Origin: Streptomyces cellulosae
GTDB lineage: Bacteria; Actinomycetota; Actinomycetes; Streptomycetales; Streptomycetaceae
Direction of reading: 5' to 3'
Length of the DNA: 64,000 nt
Assembly (NCBI GenBank): GCA_014655195.1
Contig: BNBH01000012.1
Coordinates: forward strand, 165,887-229,886
In this document: positions 42,714 through 50,623 of the stretch, piece after piece
How the letters are laid out: each line of letters begins with the position of its first letter
Numbering within the stretch: the stretch's first letter is position 1
The notes under the pieces: model-generated
What the model was told of the DNA's origin: nothing
The model's database searches: none
What the model saw: the letters and a program-made list of their open reading frames with translations, nothing else
Made by a program: the position numbers and the translations under genes

Positions 42714-44204
42714 ACGTCCTGCTCCTTCGGTCGGTGGTCCGGAACGCCGGGCGACGGGGGGCATGGCCGACTCACGCGAGTCCAGACCCATGCGGAGGTT
42801 GACCCAGGAACCGCGCGTGAAGTCCGGGTACGCCACCGGACGGCCGCCCGCGGCGAGGGACTTGACGCTCAGCGGCACCGGCGCGCACCAGGCGGCGGAG
42901 TCGTACACGTCGATGTCCGGCACCAGACCGGCCCGCATGAGCTGCACGGTGCGCCACTGCAGCACGTAGTCCATGCCGCCGTGGCCGCCGTTGTTCGCCG
43001 CGTCGTCACCGATCTTCTTCCACAGCCAGTGGTCGAACTCCTTGCGGTAGGAGTCGAAGTCGCGCCAGGAGTGCCCGCTGTGGTCCGGCTCGACGTAGAT
43101 CCGCCCTCCGGTGGCCGAGGTGCCCGCGTAGTCCTCGAAGATCCCGCGGCTGCCCGCCAGACTGTTGATCCTGCTGTACGGCCGGGGCGAACTCACGTCG
43201 TGCTCCGCCCGGACGACCCGCCCCTGAGCCGTGTCGATCAGACAGGTGACGAGGTCGCCGTTGATGTAGGTCTCCTTCCACGAGGGATGGGACCGGTCGA
43301 TGAAACGCTCCCGGTAGTCGGCGAGCCCCTTCGGCTCGGTGGCCGTCGCCCGCAGCACGGTCATCCGGTCACCGCGGTTGATGTCCATCGCGGCGGCGAT
43401 CGGCGCCAGGCCGTGCATCGGGTAGAACGACGCGGTGCTGCGGGTGTGCCACATCCGCCGCCAGGCGTCGGTGTAGTACGTGTCGGAGAACAGCAGCTCC
43501 CGCAGATCGTGCAGATAGCCGCCGTGGCCGTTGGTGACGTCGCCGAACAGCCCGTCGTGCGCCATCTTGAGCATGGCCAGTTCGTTGCGCCCGTAGGAGC
43601 AGTTCTCCGACAGCATCAGGTGCCGGCGGGTGCGCTCGGAGGTGTCGACGAGGTCCCACAGCTCGTCCAGCTCGGTGGCGACGGGCAGTTCGACGATCGC
43701 GTGCTTGCCGGCCTCCAGGGCGGCCTTGCCCTGCCGGTGGTGGAACTCCCAGGGCGTGGCGATGTACACGAGGTCGATGTCGTCCCGCTTCAGCATCTGC
43801 GCGTAGGCGTCCGCGGATCCGCCGTACTCGGCGGGACGCGGCTTGCCCAGGGCGACGAGCCGGTTCGCGACGGAGGCCGCCCGGTTGGCGCGGATGTCGC
43901 AGACGGCGGTCACCCGGCACCCGGGGACGGCGGCCCACCCCTCGGCCATCCCGGACCCGCGGTTGCCGAGCCCGATGATGCCGACGCGGACGGTCTGGTG
44001 GACGTCGAACGGCACGTCGATCATCGAGCGCTGACCACGACGGCGCGGGGGAGTGGGCGCCGGCAGTGGCGCGTCACCGCCGGCCGCCGCACCGGCCGCG
44101 GAGGCCGGAGCGGCGTGCGCCGCGCCGACACCGGCGGCCGCCGCACCGGTGGCCAGCGCACCTCCCAGGACCAATCGGCGGGAAACAGGGGGGAGTTCGG
44201 GCAT
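41670..44204 (-). CDS. GH109 alpha-N-acetylgalactosaminidase fused in frame to a NEW3-type secreted protein
   Basis: An 844-residue frame. Residues 1-40 are a Tat signal (SRRLVLGGALATGAAAAG). Residues 70-490 are a Gfo/Idh/MocA-type NAD-dependent GH109 enzyme: GIIGLGNRGSGMAEG, ATPWEFHHRQGKAALEAGKH, SENCSYGRNELAM, FYPMHGLAPIAAAMDINRGD and NNGGHGGMDYVLQWR. GH109 removes terminal alpha-GalNAc by an NAD-assisted elimination. From about residue 498 a new Met begins MHASRWLRPVRS with its own ribosome site and signal peptide, then a NEW3-like beta domain and a jelly-roll-like domain similar to the C-terminus of the GH92 protein. Whether one or two proteins are made is open (see findings). Confidence 0.8.
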   Translation of the reverse strand: MPELPPVSRRLVLGGALATGAAAAGVGAAHAAPASAAGAAAGGDAPLPAPTPPRRRGQRSMIDVPFDVHQTVRVGIIGLGNRGSGMAEGWAAVPGCRVTAVCDIRANRAASVANRLVALGKPRPAEYGGSADAYAQMLKRDDIDLVYIATPWEFHHRQGKAALEAGKHAIVELPVATELDELWDLVDTSERTRRHLMLSENCSYGRNELAMLKMAHDGLFGDVTNGHGGYLHDLRELLFSDTYYTDAWRRMWHTRSTASFYPMHGLAPIAAAMDINRGDRMTVLRATATEPKGLADYRERFIDRSHPSWKETYINGDLVTCLIDTAQGRVVRAEHDVSSPRPYSRINSLAGSRGIFEDYAGTSATGGRIYVEPDHSGHSWRDFDSYRKEFDHWLWKKIGDDAANNGGHGGMDYVLQWRTVQLMRAGLVPDIDVYDSAAWCAPVPLSVKSLAAGGRPVAYPDFTRGSWVNLRMGLDSRESAMPPVARRSGPPTEGAGRMHASRWLRPVRSLRSLRSLRPLRAVRAVAVAASLALVAAPAASAAEPPADPPAARTEVSVSPVDLDGPAISTVTVSVRNAGPQRMRSLKVTFAGPVGWAVQPSVASVSGSLGVGDSARAEFRIRVPEKRPGFVVRTFTATAAYSGGDGAGSATGTRTEVVGSPLPGLAAAYNNVGVTDESDTAPGDYDGDGNSFSAQKLADVGLTPGATVRALGADLTWPDAEPGTPGNVSSAGQAITLSGQGSRLVFLGSGVGSAATGTATVHYTDGTSSRGQFGFPNWSFDPADRHGATLVASADGRNRPDGYGNAGIAYRIFAHSVPLDPSKQVAFVVLPSNGNVHVFAMAVAP
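42661..42687. repeat. Three 9-bp tandem units in a signal-peptide region
   Basis: GATCTGAGG at 42661-42669 and 42670-42678, then GATCTGACG at 42679-42687, with more degenerate copies on both sides. On the coding strand the units encode Arg-Ser-Leu in the N-region of the internal signal peptide. Such a unit can gain or lose copies without a frame change. Confidence 0.75.
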
Positions 44205-44286
44205 GAGTGAACGCTCCTTCGATCGGACGACCGGGCATCACTGGCGGCACCGACTCTGGCGGGAGCGGCGTAGACATGTCAATAGA

Positions 44287-44312
44287 TGCTCGAAGAGTCG
44301 TCACTTCGAGCA
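44287..44312. promoter_or_regulatory. Inverted repeat upstream of the GH109 gene
   Basis: TGCTCGAA (44287-44294) and TTCGAGCA (44305-44312) are perfect 8-bp arms with a 10-base gap. The CGAGCA half resembles the DeoR-region boxes at 40592-40629. A separate palindrome GACATGTC lies nearby at about 44272-44279. Candidate operator and promoter region of GH109. Confidence 0.5.
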
Positions 44313-44366
44313 GGAACGCGCAAACAGTCGTCGCGGACCGGTGCGTTCCTCCGCGTGCGGCGCGGT

Positions 44367-45308
44367 TCAGGACGGCGGCGCCTCCGTCGGTGACGCCTGC
44401 CCTGCCGGACGCCGCCGATAGTCGCCGGGAGACACGCCCGTGACGCGCTTGAAAGCGACACTGAGGGCGCTCTCCGACCCGTACCCCACCGACCGGGCGA
44501 CGACGGCGAGTGTCGTGCTCCCCTGACGCAACTGCCGCGCCGCCAGCTCGATGCGCCAGCGAGTCAGGTACTCCAACGGGCCTTGCCCGACCGCCGACTT
44601 GAAGCGGGCGGCCAGCGTGGAGCGGGACACCGCGGCCTCCCGCGCCAGCTCCGCGACGGTCCAGGACCGCGCCGGCTCGCGGTGCAGCGAGGCCAGCGCG
44701 GCGGCGACCACCGGATCCGACAGCCCGGCCAGCCACCCCGAGGCGGTGTGCGGATCGCGCGCGAGGTGCAGCCGCAGCACATGGACCAGCATGACGACGG
44801 CGAGATGCTCGGCGACCAGACCCGCGGCCGGCTCCCCGCGGGTCAGCTCCCGGTCGATGGCGTCGAGCGCCCAGCGCACCGTGTCCGCGTGCGGGGTGCC
44901 GGCCGGGACGTGGACGACCGGGGGCAGCCGGTCGAGCAGCAGTTCCTGGGCGCGCGCGCCGAAGGAGAACCGCCCGCCCACGAGGAACACGTCGTCGCCC
45001 TGACCCGCCCGCGCGACGCCGCCCTCGGCCCGGGCGAACACCGGCCCGGCGGCCACCGGCGCGGTCGCGGGATCGCCGCGCAGGACGAACGGCCGCGGAC
45101 GCGCGAGGAGATAGCAGTCGCCCTCCGCCAGCGGGATCGGCCCGTCCACCCCGTCGACCTCCAGCAGACAGGAGCCACGCCGGACCGCGTTGAACTTCAC
45201 CCCCTGCGGAGCGTCGAACCGCAGCGCCCAGCGCCCGCCCGCCGCCAGGCTCGCGGACAGCTGACTCCGGGTGTCCAGCAGGGTGAGCACATCCTCCAGC
45301 GGATCCAT
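44367..45308 (-). CDS. AraC family transcriptional regulator (cupin N-terminal type)
   Basis: A 313-residue regulator. The N-terminal cupin_6-type sensor (about 1-195) has LSASLAAGGRWALRFDAPQGVKFNAVRRGSC and the strand GDDVFLVGGRFSF. The C-terminal double helix-turn-helix (about 205-305) has TVAELAREAAVSRSTLAARF and TLAVVARSVGYGSESALSVAFKRVTGVSPGDYRR. GGAGGTCGCC gives a good ribosome site for ATG 45308. It is divergent from the SDR gene at 45393, a pair common in actinomycetes, and probably controls it. Confidence 0.92.
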   Translation of the reverse strand: MDPLEDVLTLLDTRSQLSASLAAGGRWALRFDAPQGVKFNAVRRGSCLLEVDGVDGPIPLAEGDCYLLARPRPFVLRGDPATAPVAAGPVFARAEGGVARAGQGDDVFLVGGRFSFGARAQELLLDRLPPVVHVPAGTPHADTVRWALDAIDRELTRGEPAAGLVAEHLAVVMLVHVLRLHLARDPHTASGWLAGLSDPVVAAALASLHREPARSWTVAELAREAAVSRSTLAARFKSAVGQGPLEYLTRWRIELAARQLRQGSTTLAVVARSVGYGSESALSVAFKRVTGVSPGDYRRRPAGQASPTEAPPS

Positions 45309-45392
45309 GGCGACCTCCGAGTCGGACGATGGCTGAAAAGTGCGGGACGTTCGACCATAGCCCGTCCAGCCTGCCCGCCGTAGCGTCGAAGC

Positions 45393-46388
45393 ATGACGAC
45401 GAACACCCCGGCCACCCGGAACGCGGCCGATCACCCTCTCCACACCACCCCCTTCACCGCCCGCGCCGACGCTCGGGAGGTGATCGAGGGCGTGGATCTC
45501 ACCGGCCGCCGGGCCGTGGTCACCGGGGGCGCCTCGGGCATCGGCGCCGAGACCGTACGGGCCCTGGCCGAGGCCGGCGCCGAGGTCACCGTCGCCACAC
45601 GCCGCCCGGAGACAGCCGAGCCGCTCGTGCGCGAACTGGCCGCCGTCGACGGCGCCGGTCCCGTGCGCACCGCGCCCCTCGACCTCTCCGACCTCACCTC
45701 GGTCGACGCCTTCGTACGGAACTGGCGCGGCCCGCTCGACATCCTGGTCGCCAACGCCGGAATCATGGCCCTGCCCGAGCGCACCCTCACCTCCCGCGGC
45801 TGGGAGACGCAGCTCGCCACCAACTACCTGGGCCACTTCGCCCTGGCCACCGGGCTGCACCCGTCCCTCAGGGCAGCCGGCTCCGCCCGCATCGTGGCCG
45901 TCAGCTCGGGCGCCCACCTGAACGCACCCTTCGACTTCGACGACCCCCACTTCGAGCACAGGCCGTACGACCCCTGGACCGCGTACGGGCAGTCGAAGTC
46001 CGCCGGCGTCCTGCTCGTGGCCGGCGCCCGCCGCTGGGCCGCCGACGGCATCACGGCCAACGCGCTGAACCCCGGCTACGTCCTCACCAATCTGCAGCGG
46101 CACCTCGACGACGACACGATGCGCGCGTTCGGCGTGATGGACGACGACGGCAACGTGACGCCGCTGCCGTACTACAAGACGCCCGCGCAGGGTGCCGCCA
46201 CCTCGGTGCTGCTGGCCGCGTCACCCCTCCTGGAAGGGGTGACGGGCCGCTACTTCGAGGACAACCAGGAGGCGCCGATCGTCACGGACGCCGAGGACCC
46301 GACGGGCGGCGTCGCCGCCCACGCCGTCGACCCGGCAGCGGCGGACCGCCTCTGGGAGTACGCGACCCAGGCTCTCCGCACTCCCTGA
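45393..46388 (+). CDS. Short-chain dehydrogenase/reductase (SDR)
   Basis: A 331-residue NAD(P) oxidoreductase. The nucleotide loop is VVTGGASGIGAETV, then the NAGIM motif in LVANAGIMALPE, the catalytic Ser in AVSSGAHLNA, and YGQSKSAG, which carries the catalytic Tyr and Lys. The ~45-residue C-terminal extension with YFEDNQEAPIVTD and AAHAVDPAAADRLWEYA marks the retinol-dehydrogenase-like actinomycete subgroup. The same ending is seen in the pseudogene at 59859. The substrate is unknown. Converges with the next gene, with 4 bases between stops. Confidence 0.92.
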   Translation: MTTNTPATRNAADHPLHTTPFTARADAREVIEGVDLTGRRAVVTGGASGIGAETVRALAEAGAEVTVATRRPETAEPLVRELAAVDGAGPVRTAPLDLSDLTSVDAFVRNWRGPLDILVANAGIMALPERTLTSRGWETQLATNYLGHFALATGLHPSLRAAGSARIVAVSSGAHLNAPFDFDDPHFEHRPYDPWTAYGQSKSAGVLLVAGARRWAADGITANALNPGYVLTNLQRHLDDDTMRAFGVMDDDGNVTPLPYYKTPAQGAATSVLLAASPLLEGVTGRYFEDNQEAPIVTDAEDPTGGVAAHAVDPAAADRLWEYATQALRTP

Positions 46389-46392
46389 CCGC

Positions 46393-46986
46393 TCAGCGAG
46401 GGTCGCCGCCGTCGCGGTCGACGGCGTCGAGGAACTCGACCGCCCGCCGCGTCAGGAGCTGGGCCGCGTCCGGGTCGTAGGAGGGCAGCGAGGAGTCCGC
46501 GAAAAGGTGCTGCTCCCCGGGGTACAGGAACAACTCGGCGTCGGACGACCCCGCGACCAGCGCACGGGCGGCCTCGGCGTCCTCCGCGAAGAAGGAGTCG
46601 TCCTCCATCGCGTGCACCTGCACCGGCACGCCCTTGGGCCATTCCGCGCCGAACTCGGACACCGGGATGCAGGCGTGCATCAGCAACGCGCCCCGCGCCC
46701 CGGCCCGCGTCTGCGCCAGCTCCTGAGCGGGCACCACCCCGAGGGAGAAGCCGACGTGGACGACCTCACGCGGAAGACCGTCGGCCGCGCGCACACCACG
46801 CGCGGCGACCTCCCCGAACCCGACCTGCCGCACGTACGCCATCCCCTCCTCCAGGGAGTCGAAGGTGCGCCCTTCGAACAGGTCGGGGGTGTGGACCGTG
46901 TGCCCCGCGGCCCGGAGCTCGTCGGCGAAGGCGACCACCCCGGGAGTCAGCCCCTGGACGTGGTGGAACAGTACGACCTCTGCCAT
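46393..46986 (-). CDS. Dienelactone-hydrolase family protein
   Basis: A 197-residue alpha/beta hydrolase of the DLH family: VVLFHHVQGLTPGVVAFADEL start, the nucleophile elbow VGFSLGVVPAQEL with Ser in place of the Cys of true dienelactone hydrolases, the acid AMEDDSFFAEDAE and the His in YPGEQHLFAD. Streptomycete members of this type are mostly uncharacterised. The ATG at 46986 is followed upstream by an AT-rich palindrome at 47050. Monocistronic. Confidence 0.88.
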   Translation of the reverse strand: MAEVVLFHHVQGLTPGVVAFADELRAAGHTVHTPDLFEGRTFDSLEEGMAYVRQVGFGEVAARGVRAADGLPREVVHVGFSLGVVPAQELAQTRAGARGALLMHACIPVSEFGAEWPKGVPVQVHAMEDDSFFAEDAEAARALVAGSSDAELFLYPGEQHLFADSSLPSYDPDAAQLLTRRAVEFLDAVDRDGGDPR

Positions 46987-47049
46987 GCCGGAACTCCTCG
47001 CCTGTGCGAGCGCCTGCCGCGCCCCACCCTGATGTGACGCCTCAGGCTA

Positions 47050-47065
47050 TTCGAAAATAATCGAA
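47050..47065. promoter_or_regulatory. AT-rich palindrome upstream of the dienelactone-hydrolase gene
   Basis: TTCGAAAATAATCGAA has 5-bp arms TTCGA/TCGAA. It is about 65 bases upstream of the start at 46986 and is one of few AT-rich spots in the area, so it is a candidate operator or promoter element. Confidence 0.4.
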
Positions 47066-47128
47066 CAGCGCTCGGTTTTCCGAGGGCCGGCGCGTACCGG
47101 GCGTGGCGCGCGCCTGAGTGACAACGAC

Positions 47129-48376
47129 TCAGTGCACGGCTCCTGCGGCGGGGGCGCCCTCCAGCTCAGGACCACGCTGCTGGGGGAGCGTCACGCCACT
47201 GTGGCCGATGACGGTCCGGGGACCGCCGCCCGGCGGGGTACGGCCCTTCGCGCCCGCGTCGCCGGCCCGCATCTGCGCGAACGAGGCGTTCAGCGCCGTC
47301 CTGAGCCGCCGTGACACCGGCCGCTCCACCCAGCGGTGCACCAGGTGGGCCAGCAGGAGCATGCCCAGCACCGTGGAACCGAGCAGCACCCAGCGGTCCA
47401 CCCGGTCCTGGAGATGGTGGAAGATCTCCCAGCCGATGGACTCGTGCAGCAGGTAGAGGGGGTAGGTCAGCGCCCCGGCGGCCGGCAGCCAGCGCCAGTT
47501 CACGCGGCGGAACCAGCCGAGGGACACCCCCGCCATCACGGCGAAGAAGAGCGTGATCAGTACCGCGACACCCCAGCTGGGCACGTTGTGCCCCACGTAC
47601 TGCAGCGTCCGGCGCCACCCGCGCACCGCGGTGAGCTGCCCCATCGCGAAGCACAGGGCGACGATGCCCCACAGCAGCATGTTCTGGCCGAAGCGGTGGA
47701 TCAGGTAGAAGGCCAGACCGGCGATGAAGAACCAGCAGTACTGCGCCATGAGCAGGTCGCTCAGCGGACCCGAGCCGTAGCCCTTCGCCAGTATCGCGGC
47801 GGTCGCCCACACGCAGCAGAACGCGACGACACGCCGGTAGGTCAGACCCCGCCACACCACGAGGGCGAACAGCAGGTAGAAACGCAGCTCGGCCCAGAGC
47901 GTCCAGTACACGCCGTCGACGTGCTCGACGGCGACCGGCCACTGGAGCATGGTCAGGTTGACCAGCACGTCACGCCACGCCTGAGGCGCCAGGCCGCCCG
48001 GCACCAGGGTGACCACGGCGGTGGTCGCCAGCACGCCCAGCCAGTACGCGGGGAACAGCCTGATCACGCGGGAGGTGAAGAAGTCCGGCACCGTGCGTCC
48101 CCAGCAGCTCATGCAGATGACGAAGCCGCTGATCATGAAGAAGAGGTGGACGCCGAGCCAGCCGTAGGCGGAGGGGCGGAACAGGACAGGGAAGAGCTGG
48201 GCCTGAGGGCCGTCCCACCCCTCGCCGAAGGCGACGTAGTGGTAGAACACCACCATCAGCGCCGCGACGAGCCGCAGTGCGTCGAGAACGACGACCCGGT
48301 TGCCCCGCTCCTGCTGACCACGCGGCCCGCGACGACCTTCCGCGGGCGGTCTCACGGGTCTCCTGACTCTGCGCAC
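47129..48376 (-). CDS. Acyltransferase 3 family membrane protein
   Basis: A 415-residue membrane protein with ten or eleven spans. Family marks: RVVVLDALRLVAALMVVFYHYVAF (with the conserved R-x-x-A and His), LGVHLFFMISGFVI, FTSRVIRLFPAYWLGVL and YWTLWAELRFYLLFAL with the Trp-Glu pair. These enzymes transfer acyl groups to cell-surface sugars or lipids. The C-terminal cytoplasmic tail is Gly/Pro-rich. GTG 48376 is chosen because GGGAG precedes it by 6 bases; the longer frame has a Cys-rich, unfit start. An unusual A/T palindrome lies upstream at 48418. Confidence 0.88.
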   Translation of the reverse strand: MRRVRRPVRPPAEGRRGPRGQQERGNRVVVLDALRLVAALMVVFYHYVAFGEGWDGPQAQLFPVLFRPSAYGWLGVHLFFMISGFVICMSCWGRTVPDFFTSRVIRLFPAYWLGVLATTAVVTLVPGGLAPQAWRDVLVNLTMLQWPVAVEHVDGVYWTLWAELRFYLLFALVVWRGLTYRRVVAFCCVWATAAILAKGYGSGPLSDLLMAQYCWFFIAGLAFYLIHRFGQNMLLWGIVALCFAMGQLTAVRGWRRTLQYVGHNVPSWGVAVLITLFFAVMAGVSLGWFRRVNWRWLPAAGALTYPLYLLHESIGWEIFHHLQDRVDRWVLLGSTVLGMLLLAHLVHRWVERPVSRRLRTALNASFAQMRAGDAGAKGRTPPGGGPRTVIGHSGVTLPQQRGPELEGAPAAGAVH

Positions 48377-48417
48377 GTACGTCTCCCACGCTGCAAGTTC
48401 TGACGACACTCTGACAA

Positions 48418-48435
48418 AAAGGGGTAAATCCCTTT
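48418..48435. promoter_or_regulatory. AAAGGG/CCCTTT inverted repeat upstream of the acyltransferase gene
   Basis: AAAGGG (48418-48423) and CCCTTT (48430-48435) flank GTAAAT; five T residues follow on the minus strand. It could be an operator or a small terminator-like stem in the leader of the acyltransferase gene, 42 bases from its start. Confidence 0.4.
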
Positions 48436-48577
48436 GCTGCAGGCAGCGTTCGAGACAGACCGCTCCGCACGGTGGGGGGAAAGGGAACCGGAGCGGTGTC
48501 ATGTCCGCGAGAACGGCGGGATCATAGTAAGCGCACAGGATCGAATGCCCACGTCGGGCCGGGTACGGCGACCGGGA

Positions 48578-48614
48578 AGCGCTCGGGCCGACACCGACCG
48601 TCGGCCCGAGCGCT
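48578..48614 (-). terminator. Hairpin terminator of the AraC-GyrI gene
   Basis: AGCGCTCGGGCCGAC at 48578-48592 pairs perfectly with 48600-48614 over 15 bp, with a 7-base loop. It lies 45 bases past the stop of the regulator gene at 48659. Confidence 0.8.
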
Positions 48615-48658
48615 CACCTCCGCGTCCCCCGTACGGCACTAGGGGCCCCGTGGTGGCG

Positions 48659-49528
48659 TCACGCGGACTCGACGGGCAGCCACAGCTCGCAGGTCGCCGT
48701 GCTGAAGTCGTCGGCCCGCTCGAGGACCGCGACGACCGAGGGGCCCGGCCGCAGCCGCCACGGGTTGGAGGGGAACCACTCGGTCGCGGTCGCCGCCCAG
48801 GCGGTCTGCAGGGCCTCGGGATGCGGCCCGCTGGTACGGAACACCGCCCACATGCCCGCCGGCACCTCGATGACGTCGAGCCCGTCCGGAACGGGCGTCC
48901 CCGTGCCGACGGCGACACCGTGCAGGTAGGTCAGCTCGGTGCCCTCCCGCCCGTCAGGGTCGGCGTCGTCGGTGACCTGGAGCAGACCGGCCGGCTCGGA
49001 ATCGCTCAGAGCCTTCAGGCGCCGGTGCTCCTCCGCAGGGATGGCGGCGATGTGCTGCTGGATGTGCGGGTTGACCCCGCGGTGGATGAGCGGGACCCGG
49101 GTGGAGTGTCCGACCAGGCGGAACGCGGGGCGGTCGACGAGGCGGGTGTCCATGGGAGTGCTCCCTTCGACGGTCAGGCGGAACCTGAGCTGCGGCTGTG
49201 TACGCAAGGGGCCTCCGTCGCGGCGCACCTCCGCGGGACCGGCGCCGTGAACCGCCCGGAACGCACGTCCGAACGCCTCCCGCGAGCCGTACCCGTACCG
49301 GACGGCGATCTCCAGCAGGTCCTCCTCACCCCGGACGACGTCACCGGAGGCGACGGTCATCCGCCGCCTCCGGACGTACTCCGAGAGCGGCATGCCCGCC
49401 AGGGACGAGAACATCCGGCGCAGGTGGTACTCGGTGGTCCCGAGCCCCGCCGCGAGCCCTTCGAGGTCGAGCTCCTCGGTGAGGTGCTCCTCGACGAGAT
49501 CGACGAGCTGGTTGAGTGCCGAGATCAT
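48659..49528 (-). CDS. AraC-type regulator with GyrI-like effector domain
   Basis: A 289-residue protein. The AraC helix-turn-helix pair comes first (about 5-105: LDLEGLAAGLGTTEYHLRRMF, LLEIAVRYGYGSREAFGRAFRAVHGAGPAE). A GyrI/SbmC-type ligand-binding domain follows (about 130-289) with VDRPAFRLVGHSTRVP and PAGMWAVFRTSGPHPEALQTAWAAT. This HTH-first, GyrI-second build is the Rob/SoxS-related effector type that responds to small hydrophobic compounds. GGAGG is 4 bases from ATG 49528. Single gene ending in a strong hairpin. Confidence 0.9.
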   Translation of the reverse strand: MISALNQLVDLVEEHLTEELDLEGLAAGLGTTEYHLRRMFSSLAGMPLSEYVRRRRMTVASGDVVRGEEDLLEIAVRYGYGSREAFGRAFRAVHGAGPAEVRRDGGPLRTQPQLRFRLTVEGSTPMDTRLVDRPAFRLVGHSTRVPLIHRGVNPHIQQHIAAIPAEEHRRLKALSDSEPAGLLQVTDDADPDGREGTELTYLHGVAVGTGTPVPDGLDVIEVPAGMWAVFRTSGPHPEALQTAWAATATEWFPSNPWRLRPGPSVVAVLERADDFSTATCELWLPVESA

Positions 49529-49615
49529 GAGGCCTCCTTTCGCCCTCGACCCTGGCAGCGGGCCCCCTGACCGGGCCCGACCGTTGCGGACCGATCCGAT
49601 CACGCGCGACGGGGC

Positions 49616-50305
49616 TCAGGGGCGCGCACCACGCGCGTACGGCCCCAGAACCGCACGCAGAGCCGCGTCGTCCGGCGCCTCGGTCACCACGCTGTCGGCT
49701 CCCTCCTTCACGAAGGGCGTGCAACTGACCGAGGTCTGCCCGGCCATGCCCTGGGTGCCGATCAGCCGCCCGGTACGGGCCTCGTACACCCGCATCCGGT
49801 ACCGGCCCTCGTAGTGGGTGATCGTCCGCGGCGCCGCGTCGGGGGCGGTGTATCGGCACTCCTTCAGCAGCTTCCCCCGCCCTTGGTACTCGGCGCAGGC
49901 GACGAGCTGTACCTGCTCGGGCAACGGCGTGAAGGGGTCGACGCGATCACGGCCGCCGCTGCCCGAGAACTGATGCAACAGCCCGTTGACATGCACCACC
50001 AAAGGGTGCAACCCCGACGCCGACACACGCGCCGCCCTCGGAACGGGTCGCGGTGCTTCTCCCTGACATATGCCCCTGAAGGAGAAGAGGTCGAACCGCT
50101 CTTCGGCCGTGGTGACCGGCACCGGGCTGCTCGGAGCGACCGGCTGCCCCGAGGGCCCGGGCTCGACGGAGAAGTCAGGAACCGCAGCCTCGGTTCCGCC
50201 GCCCCCACTCTCACCCGACGACCGCCCCAGAAGCCCGACGAGCAGAGCCACGGCGAGCAGCACCACCACTCCGCCCCAGAACCGCGCTTGCACCCGCCCT
50301 GTCAT
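49616..50305 (-). CDS. Membrane-anchored hypothetical protein
   Basis: A 229-residue protein. Residues 10-27 form an N-terminal anchor (WGGVVVLLAVALLVGLLG), followed by a Ser/Gly/Pro-rich linker to about residue 65. The exported globular part has four Cys (ICQGE, VACAEYQG, KECRYTAP, VSCTPFV) that could make two disulfides, and alternating beta strands with RYRMRVYEARTGRLIG. No family is recognised. A cell-surface or outer-face sensor is possible. ATG 50305 precedes the anchor directly; its downstream neighbour is the AraC-GyrI gene, 87 bases away. Confidence 0.75.
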   Translation of the reverse strand: MTGRVQARFWGGVVVLLAVALLVGLLGRSSGESGGGGTEAAVPDFSVEPGPSGQPVAPSSPVPVTTAEERFDLFSFRGICQGEAPRPVPRAARVSASGLHPLVVHVNGLLHQFSGSGGRDRVDPFTPLPEQVQLVACAEYQGRGKLLKECRYTAPDAAPRTITHYEGRYRMRVYEARTGRLIGTQGMAGQTSVSCTPFVKEGADSVVTEAPDDAALRAVLGPYARGARP

Positions 50306-50399
50306 CCCGTCCCCCTTCCCTCGACATCACCGCATCCGTTCCCGTGTCACGTCCTCCAACAATCGCGACGCGGCAACTCAACCCACACGTCCGCCGGTC

Positions 50400-50513
50400 C
50401 TACCACAGCACGGCGGCCGGTCCCACCGCGGCACGGCGGTCGGCGAACTGCAGCTCGGCGTAGGCGCAGGAGTAGGTGACGGCGTTGTGGTGGCACAGGT
50501 AGGCGGTCAGCAC
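50400..50513 (-). other. Possible small ORF or gene remnant in a gene-free stretch
   Basis: A 37-codon frame from GTG 50513 to TAG 50400 encodes VLTAYLCHHNAVTYSCAYAE and then LQFADRRAA. Its composition (balanced aromatic, Cys and His content) is more protein-like than the usual chance frames here. Upstream in the same frame a stop comes soon, so it may be a remnant or a short ORF. The gene-free stretch 50306-50623 contains nothing else that I can support. Confidence 0.2.
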
Positions 50514-50623
50514 CCCTTGACGTGCCGCTCACTTCAGCGCTTCCCACGCCGACACCGGGGACTGACATTCGGCCGGTGCCCGGCAGGCGCGTCAGGCCAC
50601 CTGGCGGGCACCGCGGCGGCGAC

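Noticed and set aside
49605..49640. A fourth copy of the dispersed repeat at the end of the 49616 gene
   Set aside because: Only CTCAGGGGCGCG matches; the rest is ordinary coding sequence.
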